Source of the DNA: Eutypa lata
Taxonomy: Eukaryota; Ascomycota; Sordariomycetes; Xylariales; Diatrypaceae
Direction of reading: 5' to 3'
Length of the DNA stretch: 64,000 nt
Assembly: GCA_022661535.1 (NCBI GenBank)
Contig: JAKULF010000003.1
Coordinates: forward strand, 2,418,001 to 2,482,000
Below the pieces are notes generated by a model. The model was not told the DNA's origin. It saw only the letters and a program-made list of their open reading frames with translations, and ran no database searches. The position numbers and the translations under genes are program-made. Of the stretch, positions 13,501 through 25,430 are shown one piece after another. Each line of letters begins with the position of its first letter. The first letter of the stretch is position 1.

Positions 13501-14713
13501 TGTCGGCCTCACATATGTGTAAGCATTATAAGATGCTACCTATGTATGAATTACATGAAACGTATGTACGATACGATTTGATGCGATGCGATGCGATGCG
13601 ATTCTAATTCGAAGCGGAGTCCATTTACTCATTATGTATATTTTGGCGACGCATTGATGCATTAATACATTTTGTCGCATCAGGCATGAATGGAGCAACT
13701 TCGGAGTCGGCGTGGGTTGTGGTTAAGTTAGTTTTTTACTATTCATAGAGCCACATTGACCTTGGTGTGGCTCGAGCAACCTGCCCGTCAGATTTGCTGT
13801 TACCAATGCGCCCGGCCCTTTCCCACTCTCTTTCTCTCTCGGCTCCCTGCCCCCCGGATCTGGCAACCCGAGGCCCCTGTTATCTCGCGTGCTAGGTATA
13901 GCGCCCATTTAGTCTGTGTAGTAGTACGCACCTAACCGAGCGAGAATGATAAAAAGGGAAAAGGGGAACAAAAAAAGTGAAATTAAAAAGAAAGAAACAA
14001 AAGAGAACAGAGATATCAGAGAATTATCGTGATACATAACTACCTATACCCGGTAACCATAGTCAACCATAACTTTACGCGTACCATACAGCATAAATAA
14101 CTACATACATACAGCACCTGTCACCGCAAAAATAGAATTTACTAGAGATCTACTCTATCCCGTCTTTGTCTCTACCCACCTGCCACTGTACCCATAGTCG
14201 CACGGGTCCCGATGGTGATCGATCGAAAGCACGTTTGCCTATATCTACTGACCGACTAACTAGCATACGCGGTAAGTACGGTATGGAGGTGACTATAGGT
14301 CATACGTATAACTACCAGCCATCTCCCGAAGAAAAAGAACACCGCCATGTAGACGGAAACACCTGACATCTCATGTGAGGTGGCGGCGGTGGCCCCAGCG
14401 TACATAGAATGTGTATATTTCTTACGTACAAGAAGCCATAGTTACACTTTATGGATAGGTAGGTCGACAGTCGGTATAGTAGGTTGTAGCAAAGAAACCC
14501 CAACGTCCCTCCTTCCATGTCTGATGCCAGGGTTATCCAACGTTGTGCACGAATAGGCGAATTTGTAGAATACTTGCATACTACCCAGGTGCACTAGATA
14601 CTACATTCCCAGCACATAGATATGTACTTCGTATGCACGTTTGTTATTAGTCTGTAGTTAAACAATCAGACAATCCGGAGGGGCTACATTCTCATGTTCA
14701 CCCCTCCCCGCCC

Positions 14714-14732
14714 CTCTCTCTCTCTCTCTCTC
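14714..14732. repeat. CT dinucleotide microsatellite
   Basis: About nine CT units in the gene-poor stretch, after a C-rich run. Confidence 0.85.
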
Positions 14733-15213
14733 CAAAGGAAGCCCCAAAAATCCACGCCGCTATTTACATACCTAACCACCTATATAGTTTAACCATCTCC
14801 AAAGGAAGCCAAGGAAAGAGACGAAAGATGTGCCGGCAGTAGCGCATATGGTTAGTAACTATGTATGATCACCGAACTACAGGGCGGGCAAGCGCGGTAA
14901 GGCTTAAACTACACGCAAGAATTGGAGGAAACAAACGGTCTAGACTATGTAACTACACCAGCCGCCGTGCATACATACATACTTACATACAATGGCGATA
15001 GTCACCGCGTGTCCGATTTACTATTACGTTGCTTGCGCTTGCTTGCGGTGTCATGTTATTCTCCGAACATAGATTATAAGATCGTCGCTATTATACATGT
15101 ATACCAAGCTCTAGTAGTTTGCAAGGTAAGGTGATATAGTTAGGGTTTCATCGCAAGTGGGGGGTGGAGGGTCTCATCTTTCATAAACGACCAGGCGACA
15201 AGACGGGGACCCT

Positions 15214-15259
15214 GAGTCAGTCAGTCTGGTTATCAGTCAGTTCAGTTCAGTCAGTCAGT
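15214..15259. repeat. TCAG tetranucleotide array, imperfect
   Basis: Repeated TCAG units with two short interruptions, about 390 bp downstream of the histidyl-tRNA synthetase stop codon. Confidence 0.75.
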
Positions 15260-15645
15260 GGATTCCTCGTCCCTACATACCGAGTCCCTCCCGGCTGGGT
15301 ATGCGATGTGCACATATACTGCCGATAACGGTATCTCCCTCGCGCGGCACGCATGCTACATATATACGAACACACAGACATCAGACGAATCGTGACGCGG
15401 GATGACGTCTATTAACCTGTTTGTTTATTCATCGTATCTCTCTGTCTCTATTCGTCGCCATGACTCAAAAAAACGCTAGTATACATATCTACCTGCTTAC
15501 TTAGATAGGCATCGAGTTCAGCGTCGTCGGGGGCGGGGGAGGAGATGGATAGGCAACCCTATTTAGCGCCAGATACCTTCAAACCAGCTAGCTAGCTATC
15601 GTGACGATCCTGATCAACTTCATCAGAGCGGACGCTTGTCTAGGT

Positions 15646-17941
15646 TCACTTCTCGGCCGGCGTCTCTGGCGGCGGCGCAGCAGCCTCTACAGCCGCGGCC
15701 TTCTCAGCCGGGGAGACATCCTCACCCTTGATACCCTCCACCACCTTGAGACCCCCCGCCGTCTCTGTCAACTGGTCCAGCTCCTTTTGCCGGTCTAACC
15801 TCTGCTTCATTTCTTTCGCGATCTCGCTAAGGTTGACGAGGACGCCTTCCTTCTCTGGGTGATCGTCCCTCAGCCCCATCTCCTTGATCTTGACCTTGCC
15901 TTGCGCGAGCTCGTCCTCACCCAGAATAATGGCAAAGGGAACGCCGTTGACGTCGGCGGCCTTGAACTGGTTAGGCAACTTCGGCTTCACCTTGTATAAG
16001 AACTCGGCCTGTGACAGGTTAGTTTCTGTAAAACGCTGGTTTAACTTGTGGGGCGCGTTGTGAAAACAGTAGACGCACCTTGACACCCGCTTCCCATAGT
16101 GTTGTGCAAACAGACATGCGCTCCTTAAGCAGGCCGTTGAACCCCTTCCCCCCAAATGCCATTACATACGCATCAACTTCGTTATTGCGTACTTGCTCAG
16201 CACTCTTGTCCGCTTCCATCCTCGCACTCGTGATGGAAAATATCCTGTCAACGCCGAAGGATATACCCACGCATGGGATCTGGGATTTTCCGGAAAACAT
16301 GCCGACAAGGTTATCGTACCGTCCACCGGCAGCGACACTACCAACGCCTATCGAAGGATCTGATGACCGGTCCTCGTCGGGGTCAGACGAAGCTTTGCTC
16401 TTCTTCTTTTTCGGTGCGGGGACTACCTCCTCAGGTGCCGGAGTCTTTGAAGGTGCAGATCCCTCCGTGACAACTTCGAAGATGACGCCTGTGTAATAGT
16501 CCAATCCTCGCGCTAAGCTTAGATCAAAAGAAACAACGTCTAGTGCGTCGAAGGCCTCTAGATATTGGAACATAAGGTCAAGGTCGTCCATCCCCTGCTT
16601 CATAGATTCGTTTGCCGCGAGCTCTTCGTTGCTTCGTAATTTCTCAAGCAAATCCTTCTTGCCCTTCAAGACTACCCATTCCCCGATCTTATCAGCAACT
16701 GCCGAGTCAAGGCCCTTCTCCTCTGTCATCTCTTTGCGAACTTCGTCCCATCTGTCATACCTAGTCAGCACTTTCTCTCGAAGTATTAAGTCGCGGGATC
16801 AAAAGGGTTAAGAATGATGTGACGATCTGTAGAGTGTATGAACTTCGTAAAGGCCACCGCATTGTATTTGTCCCTCTTTAAGGGGATATAAGACAGTCGG
16901 GAAGTCACTCACGGTAGCTTATCGAGCTTATCCACAGCAGATGAAATTGTTCGGATTTTGTGTAGAGGCACACCACAAACTTGGAAAATTCCGTCTAAGA
17001 TTTTACGGTGGTTACTGAAAGATAGTCTTAGCATAAAATCCTCGAGGAAGAATGACACGTAAAGGCATACAGCTTAACGGTGTAGGTGCCCTTCCAGCCC
17101 AGGGAATCGAAGACCTCTGTTATAATCCGAATAATCTCGGCATCGGGAAGCATCGCATCATATGTACCTTCAGTCAAGCTTAGTTAGAGAACTGTGAATA
17201 GGAGTACTGCAATATAGAACTGACCTGCAATATCGAAATCACACTGATAGAACCTATAGAAACAGCATTAGCTACCCCGAGCACCTCCGCTATTAATGCG
17301 ATATACTGACTCTCGCATGCGGCCCTTGTTCATCGCCGGCTGGTCTCTACGGTAGACCTTAGCGATGTGGTATCTCTTGATATTCTGAACATCGCGGTTC
17401 ATGGCGAGCCAGCGGGCGAAAGGGACGGTCAGATCGTAGCGTAGAGAGCAGATCTCGCCGCCCTGGTCAGCCAGGTCGTAGATCAGCTTGCTATCCTCGC
17501 CATATTTGCCAGCCAGGATTTCCCTGAGCTCGAATACGGGCGTGTCGATGGTGACACCTCCGTGGCGCTTAAAGACTTGGGCGATGGTGCTGAAGATCTT
17601 GTCGCGAATGACCATATGCTTGCCCTGCCCTTCAAAAATGAGCTTCCCACCAGCGTCTCAAATATATATGCATCATGGGCGCATCCATGTCACTCACAGT
17701 CTTTAGTGCCCTTGGGGGTCTTGAGTTCGAATTTGGGGGCCTTCGGAGCCATAGCGTCTTCGTCTAGACCAGGATCTGGACTTGTATCTGGCTCCGGCCG
17801 CGGGGTAGTTGCAGCTATTGAATTGAATTTGAGTATCTGGATTCGGCAGATGTGAATGGGAGGTTTCGTAATCGCTAATCTCGAGATCTGTCGGAAAGGT
17901 GTGGTCCTAATGAGAAATCGTGAGAGGAGGGGGGTAGACAT
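15646..17941 (-). CDS. hts1: histidyl-tRNA synthetase, probably mitochondrial and cytosolic
   Basis: Class II aminoacyl-tRNA synthetase charging tRNA-His. Seven exons: 17941-17698, 17629-17311, 17253-17225, 17167-17071, 17014-16913, 16760-16079 and 16008-15646, all GT-AG and in frame, giving 611 residues. Motif 2 region: [20 protein letters not shown] then [20 protein letters not shown]. The HisA signature [16 protein letters not shown] and motif 3 [11 protein letters not shown]...GISFGVDRI are present, followed by the anticodon-binding domain. Two in-frame ATGs matter. The first (17941) starts a basic, Arg/Ser-rich leader of about 63 residues like a mitochondrial presequence. The second starts [18 protein letters not shown], the cytosolic N-terminus. 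In yeast one gene makes both forms. Fungal extras are a lysine-rich insert ([14 protein letters not shown]) and an Ala/Pro/Glu-rich C-terminal tail. Confidence 0.94.
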
Positions 17942-18805
17942 TCAAATTCTACGAGAACTATGCGAAGGTGTGGGTGGGCAAGGAACTTGGTGGTAGTATG
18001 TAGGTAGGTAGTATCTTATGTTTGCAGTGACTCAACCGTCGGGCATTAGCAGGAAAATTGGTTGACGGCCGCTCTGCAAGGCTATGAAGAAGTCTCTAAA
18101 GAACGGCCGTTGATTGGCTCAATTGCCTATGTTGGAGGGGTAGTTAAATGGTTGGCCCGAGCTTCGGCCGCGGGGTTCTGTTGCTGACCACTACCAATGC
18201 CAAGCGACGTTATTATCTTCAATCTTCAATGTTGTTTGTGGGTGGCCTGGTTCTGCATACTGGTAACTGACCTATGAGATGTTCAGAGAGACTTAATTAT
18301 ATGGTGTATATTTCACCTTATACAGCTAGTTTAATCTAGTACTCTTATAGTGTTGCGGAGCTTCTCAGTTAACTACTTGAATATTGTGACGGATGGTGAG
18401 TAAAACCCCTGAAGATTTACAGCTTAGGATACACAGTTCTATAAGATGTGTTGAAGCCATTGTATGGCAAAGTCATATGTTAATATTCAACTATCGCTGA
18501 CACATTTTGTGATTCTGATATCGTAAATAGTTGCTGATGTAATTAATAAATATGAGTTGAAATTATTAGAGTGCAGAGGGGAAGGTTGCCTTGCAATATG
18601 CCTTACAAGAAGCCTGGTCAAATGCATGTATCTCATGTAGACCAGTACAGCCTTCAAGTACCTTGATTGATTGGCTGCAAAGAATCACATGATGTGACAT
18701 TGGAGCTGAGAGTATTATTTGGTGCAGCCTGCTGGAAGACTCTTCCTCCTCTTCCTTTTCCTCTTCCTCTGCCTCATCTGCAGGTTGGGAAGACTCCGGT
18801 CAAGC
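17942..18805. other. intergenic, hts1 promoter side
   Basis: Contains the hts1 upstream region and then more AT-rich DNA leading into the broken ankyrin gene. The conserved TAGGTAGGTAG motif appears at about 18000-18010. No gene seen. Confidence 0.5.
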
Positions 18806-21800
18806 ATAGGCGACCCCTTTTCTACTTCTGCCAGCACTGCTGGAATCATTTCTTTGGGCCTTCAGCTCAGTGATGGCCTCATAAAGTATTGTAGGGTATA
18901 TTCATCTAGGGACGAAGACCCCCTTCAACTCAGCACGAATGCGGAACGCCTGCAATCTCTGCTCAGCCTGACCAAAAACCATCAACAAGAAGCACCAGTT
19001 CCGAATTCAGAACTTACCAATTCACTTCAAGAATGTATCACTGCTAGTGGTATCTGCATCAACGATTCCAAGTCCATTGTCAGAAGTATGTTCGTCCGCA
19101 GAATCATCATCGTGGCCTGAAAGAACACGGCCACAGCTTCGTACGGAAACTATGTACGCTATCCATTCGACAAGGAGAAGTTTGAGGACCTAAGATTGAA
19201 ACCCCGCGAGTTCAATGAAAGTCTCGTTGCTCACCTCCAGTTAATGAATCTGTTAGTAATCGTTAATCCTATAGCTTCATATCACAATTAATGTTGCTGT
19301 CCCAGGGAACTCACCCGAGACCTGCGTACCATTATTGTATCAACAGCCTCAGATGCTACATCAGCGACTAATGACCTTGGTGAGAAATTTTCGTTCATCC
19401 AGGATGCTATTGAACATTCAGCAACGTCCATACCAGAATCAATGCAAAGGCACGTAAACCAAGCAACAACTTCACTACCCACATGACTCAGAGAAACCGG
19501 GCATAATGTGACGACAAACCTACAGATGACAATAAATGATGGTCTAAGTGGAGTGAAAGCCTGCCATGAAGAACATACATCTATGGTTCTACATGAACTC
19601 AGTCGCGTTCAAGACGAACAACGTAAACTCTCGTTACACTTGGCCTCCTTCATTGACGGACAGTTGAGACACCCGAGCGCAGACATGGTACCAGTGGCAA
19701 TCAACGATATAAGCAATGTGAATTGTGAAGAAACCATAGTAGCTCCGCCGAATATGGCGGCGTTCACACAACGATTTTGCACCTGCTTTGCGTCTGTGCC
19801 TTTGGGCTTTCGAAGGAATCTAGTCCAGGCAAGGGGCAACCATCACGAAGGATGCATATATGCATATCAAAACCGTAAGAAGCACCGATTTAGTATGGAA
19901 GGACGCATTCTCAATCGAATTGTGTGTCTGACGGTGGACTTTGAATACTCCTTGATGGCTTAGACGCGCGACTGGCGAATCTGTCCAAATTTTACAATTC
20001 GAGCAATCGTCACACAACTCCTCAGCGTTCAGACTTGTCCAAGGATTTTTAGGTCAAAGGTATCGAGAAGGATACTGGACACCTAAACAAGTCGAGGACA
20101 TATTGCGTGGAGTTCTACTGCAACTGCAGATCCTTTTCAATGAGGGGAAGGCGTGGCCAACAGATGTTCTATTCAACGGTTGGAACATACTCCATGTACG
20201 CCTTCCCATAATACCATTTGGTTCGTAACTAATCAATTCAAGTATTTCATCATGCGAATGGATGTAATATTTCTAGCTAAAGATGCAGTGATGGTCTATA
20301 GGGATTTCATTTGCGCGCTTGTGGATTTGGGTGTACAGTTGAATGAGGAGCGAGTTGGGGTATATGAAAACTTAAGGCCTAGATGAGCAATCTTATTTCT
20401 TTCGTATCTATCTAGTTATGTGGCTAGCTAATGAGCTCTCACCGGTTAAGGACCCCAATTGACTACCTACTTTCTATTACAAGAGCACGACTCAATCGTG
20501 TGTCCTAAGAGGAAATGTACCAGATCATCTGGCTTTGTCATGAGCTAGAGGACTTTGGTGCTGAATTCAGCAAGTCTTATAGAACCTACAAGATTTCAAT
20601 GGGTTTCGCTAGACCATGTGATATATTCGATCTTCAAGAGAGTGAGTCATATCATCTAGTGTCTCTATTAAGCCGAACTGACATGTTTTAGCCTATCAAT
20701 ACGCCTATCAATACGGGCTACTGCCATGTATATTGCTGCAGAAATCAGAGGCCCAGTTGGAAGAGTTGCTACAAAGGAATTCCAGTGTGGTTTATGAACT
20801 GTATTCCAACGGAGATACCCCACTCCGTCTTGCTGTTCCGTGGCCAAACGGCCTCAAATTGTTGTTGAGTCACGGCAACGGTGCGGCCAGGTCTAAACTT
20901 GAACATGTTAATGACCGAGGGGACACAGCGCTATCTCTCGCTATTTCACTACGGGAAGTTGATTCTATAAGGCTACTAGTTAATTCAGGCGCTAAACTTG
21001 GGCGAACATATTTCGAACACCTCGGGAAAATGAGATTCTTTTCACAAGGTTATAACAGCGACACTATAACTAAGAGAATTATTTGCATTCTCGTTAGGGT
21101 TTTCGCGCAACGTCGGAAAGAACTTTTATCTTTCGCCCTGCGGTACCTTCCTATGAATCACATTACGTCACTACAGCTCCAGGACAAGAAAATCTTAGAC
21201 CACGAGGCTCAATGGGCTCTGAAGCTCCTCAAACTCTATAACATCCATTTCCCTTCGTACCTCGGTGATTCGGAATCGGATTTGTCCAATGAGTTTAATG
21301 GTGTCGGTGTGAATGAATGTATTCATCACGTAATTCGACGGATTAATGAAGATCGTGGTGATTCTGTGTACCATTTCGGGAACATCGAGCCTTTCATAGC
21401 GCAAAAGTTTTGGGACGAAGGGTTTCGTCGAATAGTCAAAGATAGGTAGTCCTATACTCCTCTGATGACTATATCGTTTGATGATCCATCTTTCGTTGGT
21501 CTCAAATACCTAAATCTTTTAGCATACCGGTTAGACATGATAGCCTGGTTCGAAGAACATGGGGAGAATATACACTCCTGGCATCGATTCTCTAATGACG
21601 AAAGTGGGCCACAGTTTGCCACGATTCACCAACTGGTACATATGCTAGGTCGCTGTCTGTACTTCCCTTCAGAAATCACACTAAGTCAACATAACAAAGG
21701 GTATCTGGAAAATCTCCTCTCTGACAGAATAGAGGATGCCTGCACATGCTTATGCTCAGAGGGAGGGTGTACGCCAGCATCAATATTTATCCGCACTTCA

Positions 21801-22193
21801 CTAGGCTGTCATCCAATGTTCATTAAAGAGTACATGACAGATTATATAGTAGACCTTCCTGAGAGGCCTACTCTTGATATCATCCGTGTGATAACACTTG
21901 AAGAACTTGGGATGAAGCACAGGTGCTGTAATTTTGACGGCCGCAAGGTCGAACCTATGGATATAGATGAGGCCAAGGAGATCAGGGCGGAAGATAGGTA
22001 TTTAGCGGTACAGCTCAATCGTCTAATGGCTGAGTTCACCTCGCAGCTTCAAGATACACACTTGCCTCTTGCTCGTTTCATAACTGAGAATTGGGAACTA
22101 AGAATGGAACTCTGGAGGAACGAGAGGGATGAGCTCACAGAAGAGGACAGACGAGAGTTTCAGGAGATAGGGGTTTGGTTACAAGAGCCTTAG
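18806..22193 (+). pseudogene. decayed Helo-like / ankyrin-repeat gene
   Basis: Remains of one large fungal protein of the STAND-associated type. It begins with a Helo-like (PF17111-type) N-terminus, GDPFSTSASTAGIISLGLQL then SDGLIKYCRVYSSRDED. The codon where the start should be is ATA (18806-18808), and no in-frame ATG precedes it. The next blocks lie in different frames: YPFDKEKFEDLRLK (near 19160), SLVAHLQLMNL then an intron with GTTAGT donor and CCCAG acceptor (about 19251-19306), and SFIDGQLR. After these come an ankyrin region (20733-21446: NGDTPLRLAVPW, RGDTALSLAISLREVDSIRL) and a C-terminal domain (21465-22193). Stops interrupt otherwise continuing frames near 19483, at 19961-19963 (TAG) and at 21447-21449 (TAG, same frame both sides). 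Frame changes occur near 19085, 19155, 20008 and 20220. A GTGAGT...TTTTAG intron survives at about 20642-20691. Family is inferred from pattern; the breaks are seen directly. Confidence 0.8.
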
Positions 22194-23834
22194 GCAAGTC
22201 TGTTTCGTTGTATGCACTATTGAGATTCTGCCGTTGAACACAGCGTTAATGTTGCTCACTGCTCATTAACGCTTCCACTTGAGAATTTCTGAACTATATG
22301 TGTAAATATATGCCCGCCGAAGAGACCTCACAAGAAAAGGGCATCCTAAACATATAACAAAGTGTTGTGTTGAAGGATAAGTGACCGACCCCGAGGCAGC
22401 GTCTCAAGCATCAAACAGTGAGTGTAAATCAGTCTTTGCTAATGGTCAAGGGGCGGCCCAAAATGCGAACCGGAATGATGGGCTCAGCTACTTCGCCGCA
22501 AGTCATAATAAAGCTAAGAGTTAATACTATACGCCAAATCCGTGGTAACAGCTGAGAATACATCCCAACTGGGCTAATTATCGAATAGCCCCTTCCACAC
22601 GCTAATTACACGCTGCCCTCTGTTTCTACTTGTTTGCTATAGTCCAGCCGTATCTAACGCCTTGCAAAGACAAGCTCATAGCCTTCTCCCACGTTATGTG
22701 TGAGCATTTCTAGCTGACGTCATCGTGAGGTCTGATGTGACAAGGATGTGAAGGCTTGGAACTGAGGTTCTATTCAACTAATAATTTTCTTTGGTCCTAA
22801 GGTCCATAATGGTCTTCTTTCTGACCTGTACGACCTGTAGGGTCGTCTACTATATATATACAAAATAAAGGTACGTATTTGTATTACCCTGTTGCCGTTT
22901 TAGCCGCTGATAATAGTTGTTGGCTTTTATTAGGCATCTATGCATTCCTTTGATAGTCGGATGACCTTCAAGTATTGATGTGTTGGTCGTCTATTGCATT
23001 CCTCCTGCAGGTCTATCTGCAACCATCATACGATGCTCCATTCCCCGTGTGACATCTGAACATTATGTACAGACCGTTGTATTAAATTGCTCAAACTCTT
23101 TAGTTTTCTATCTTCCAACAGGCTAAGAAAAGAAAAAGAAAAAAAAGGAAGAAAAAAATAAGTTCTCATCTGATATTTTACCAAACTTCTCCGTTTCTGG
23201 TTCAAAATCTAAGCACTGGAACGTCTTTTATAACGAGACTGGCTTCTAGCTACGTGACGATGCGTGAATACACATGAGTGAACCTCACGGAGAAGGGGAT
23301 GAAGACTCCCGGCATGGTATTCTTTGCCAGGTTTTACTTTGGATCGGCGGTGAAGGTTACCAGCGCTCTGGTTTGAACTTAAATGAATCTCAAAATACTG
23401 CTCAGTGTGGTAACGGGAACCAATGTTTTTATCTGTAACTTACGTGAGATAGGATATATAGACGAGCACATAGGTATCGAAATATATGTGATTTTTAAGG
23501 TGAGCAAAGTCTACTAGGTAGTTCGTCATCATCGCATGATATTGCTGACTGCTGCAGCCGTCTTCGCGTATATAATTGGTTTGTGCTCAAGGATGCCAAG
23601 CTACGGTGAGGGGACGACAAGATAGATGCTTACTCCTTACCTTCTCATTTTCTTAATATCAAGCAGTCTCCTAAACTACAAACCATATCACTAGGTATCC
23701 ACCACTATTCACTCATAAAAAACACATTGCCATCATCCAAGCCCACCCACCTTATTCCTGATTTCATGGATGCAATACACATTAAATAATTTCAGCACCA
23801 CAACACAAACAACAAACCAATTAACCAACCAACC
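22194..23834. other. intergenic
   Basis: 1.6 kb of moderately AT-rich DNA between the broken ankyrin gene and the ABM-like gene. It has a purine run (about 23127-23160). The last 130 bp before ATG 23835 is A/C-rich, like a fungal 5' UTR. No gene seen. Confidence 0.5.
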
Positions 23835-24524
23835 ATGGCACCCGTAACCGAATTCTCCGCCATCAAGCTCCAACCGGGCCTCACGCCCGCAGCCATAGAC
23901 GACGGGATCAGAAAGCTCGCCGAGGCAACACTCGCAGCGCCGGGGTGTAACGGGTTCTACACGTCGCTGGTGCACGAGGACCCATCCCGCATGTACATGC
24001 TAGTGGACTGGGCGTCGCTCGAGGCGCAGCAGGAGTTCGCCCAGCAGGACCTCTACCTGGGGCTAATCATCGAACTCGTGACGGCGTGCGTCGACCCCGG
24101 CGTCCCGCCCATCGGATACCACGTCGCGCTGTCTCCGGCGGCACCGGCCGTGCTGCACAACAACGACAGCAGGAGAGGCGCGACGGCGCCGTCGTCTCCC
24201 GCTGTTGAACTTCTTCACGTGTACTTCCCACCGGGGACCGCAGCGGACGCCGAGATCGAGAGGCAGGTAGGGCGATTTCTGGGCACGCTGGATGGTATTG
24301 AGGGATTCAGTGGCCAAACGGCTGTGGGTTGGGCTCTGGAGGAGCTGGAGTATAAGGACGGCGAGAAGTGCCGCGTCCTCGTTATGGGGATTGGCTGGGA
24401 GAGCGTCGCTGCTCATGAGCGCTTTCGAGACACAGAGGCCTTCAAGGAGATTGTGCCTATCTTCATGGGGATCCCCGGACAGAAGGGCGTGGAGGCTGTT
24501 CATCTTAGTACTAAGAGCTGGTGA
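23835..24524 (+). CDS. ABM-like dimeric alpha/beta-barrel protein
   Basis: Intronless, 229 residues, starting MAPVTEFSAIKLQPG. The pattern fits a tandem antibiotic-biosynthesis-monooxygenase (ABM)/EthD-like ferredoxin fold. The first half (about 1-100) has beta-strand FSAIKLQPG, a helix, then FYTSLVHEDPSRMYMLVDWA with the acidic helix SLEAQQEFAQQDLY. The second half (about 115-229) repeats the plan: ELLHVYFPPGTAADAEIERQ, a helix, then GEKCRVLVMGIGWESVAAHE. Many members are small oxygenases or binding proteins without cofactor. No catalytic residue can be assigned and no biosynthetic cluster is adjacent. The gene is clearly GC-richer than the AT-rich flanks, so it looks like a maintained gene inside a decaying region. 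The C-terminus VEAVHLSTKSW is complete. The fold is inferred; the substrate is unknown. Confidence 0.72.
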   Translation: MAPVTEFSAIKLQPGLTPAAIDDGIRKLAEATLAAPGCNGFYTSLVHEDPSRMYMLVDWASLEAQQEFAQQDLYLGLIIELVTACVDPGVPPIGYHVALSPAAPAVLHNNDSRRGATAPSSPAVELLHVYFPPGTAADAEIERQVGRFLGTLDGIEGFSGQTAVGWALEELEYKDGEKCRVLVMGIGWESVAAHERFRDTEAFKEIVPIFMGIPGQKGVEAVHLSTKSW

Positions 24525-25430
24525 ATTACCTCTTGGCTGAATTGGCTGAGTGGTGTCTTCAACGTTGTAAAAGGAACAGGTACTACGCCGACCTCATTGA
24601 AAATTTATTAATAAGAACTACCGGACTTGTTATAGATTTGATATATTCCTACATGCTTACCTACTACTAAAGCTAAAGGCATCTGAAAGAAAGAACTTAC
24701 CACATAGGGAATACCTATACTCACAGCACAAAGTGACGAAAACCATGCTTCGTTACCTATATATATCATATATAATAGTCCTCCTTTACCCCCTTTACCC
24801 CCTTTTCTAGTCTAGCCCCATGCATTTCTTGATTTCCCTTTCTCTTGAAACTGGAAAAGAAGGCCTGCCTGGTAGAATATACATGTGTCTAGAAGGGTAA
24901 AGAAGATCTTAGGCCATGAAATATTAGTCATATTATCAGTAAACCCATCTCAGCAATCATGGTAATCATGGTCGTCTCGTTTATTGATAGGCACTTCAAC
25001 ATGGACTAGGTGGATGAGACTGAGGTAGGCAACTCCGTTTGGGTATTTTCATTCTATTTCCAGCACAATTTCATAAAATCTTATTGCTAATCTAACATCC
25101 CAAAACGCCAATCTCGAACAGTTGAAATCAAAACTCTGCAAATGTATTATCTGTACAAACCATGCATGACGATAAGGCTAATTATTTCAAGCTATTGAAT
25201 ACCATTCATCGACCTAGCAAAGGCATAACCAAGCCAGTGTCTTGTTTTAGTGACTGGACTCTGCTGTATTCCCTTTGCTCTTGCCTTATGTGCTGAGCAT
25301 ATTAGACCGGGCGAGTTTATATTCGAACCGACAACTACATGAATTAGACCGCCCCTTTTCAATATGCTCTACTAAGACCATCGGATAACCAGTCGTGGCT
25401 GTTGCCAACAGACGTAGTCATATATACTAT
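24525..25430. other. convergent intergenic region
   Basis: 3' flanks of the ABM-like gene (plus) and the coiled-coil gene (minus). Nothing recognisable apart from AT-rich sequence and short TA runs (about 24760-24775). Confidence 0.5.

Larger units (their letters stand above)
10515..15645. other. 5.1 kb stretch without a recognisable gene
   Basis: Lies between the start of the minus-strand Ser-rich gene and the 3' end of the histidyl-tRNA synthetase gene. All open frames are short (longest about 142 codons, 11828-12256) and show no family resemblance, splice-linked continuation or codon pattern. The sequence has pyrimidine tracts, many TACCTA/TACATAC motifs, and microsatellites at 13580-13602 (GATGC), 14714-14732 (CT) and 15214-15259 (TCAG). 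A 15-bp direct repeat TCTCCAAAGGAAGCC occurs at 14729-14743 and 14796-14810. It could be a long promoter/5' UTR of the Ser-rich gene or hold non-coding RNA; nothing here decides. Confidence 0.5.

Noticed and set aside
19110..19130. TGG-to-TGA nonsense change in the broken ankyrin gene
   Set aside because: Another frame (HHRGLKEHGHSFVRKLC) runs through the same bases without a stop, so a frameshift explains the site better.
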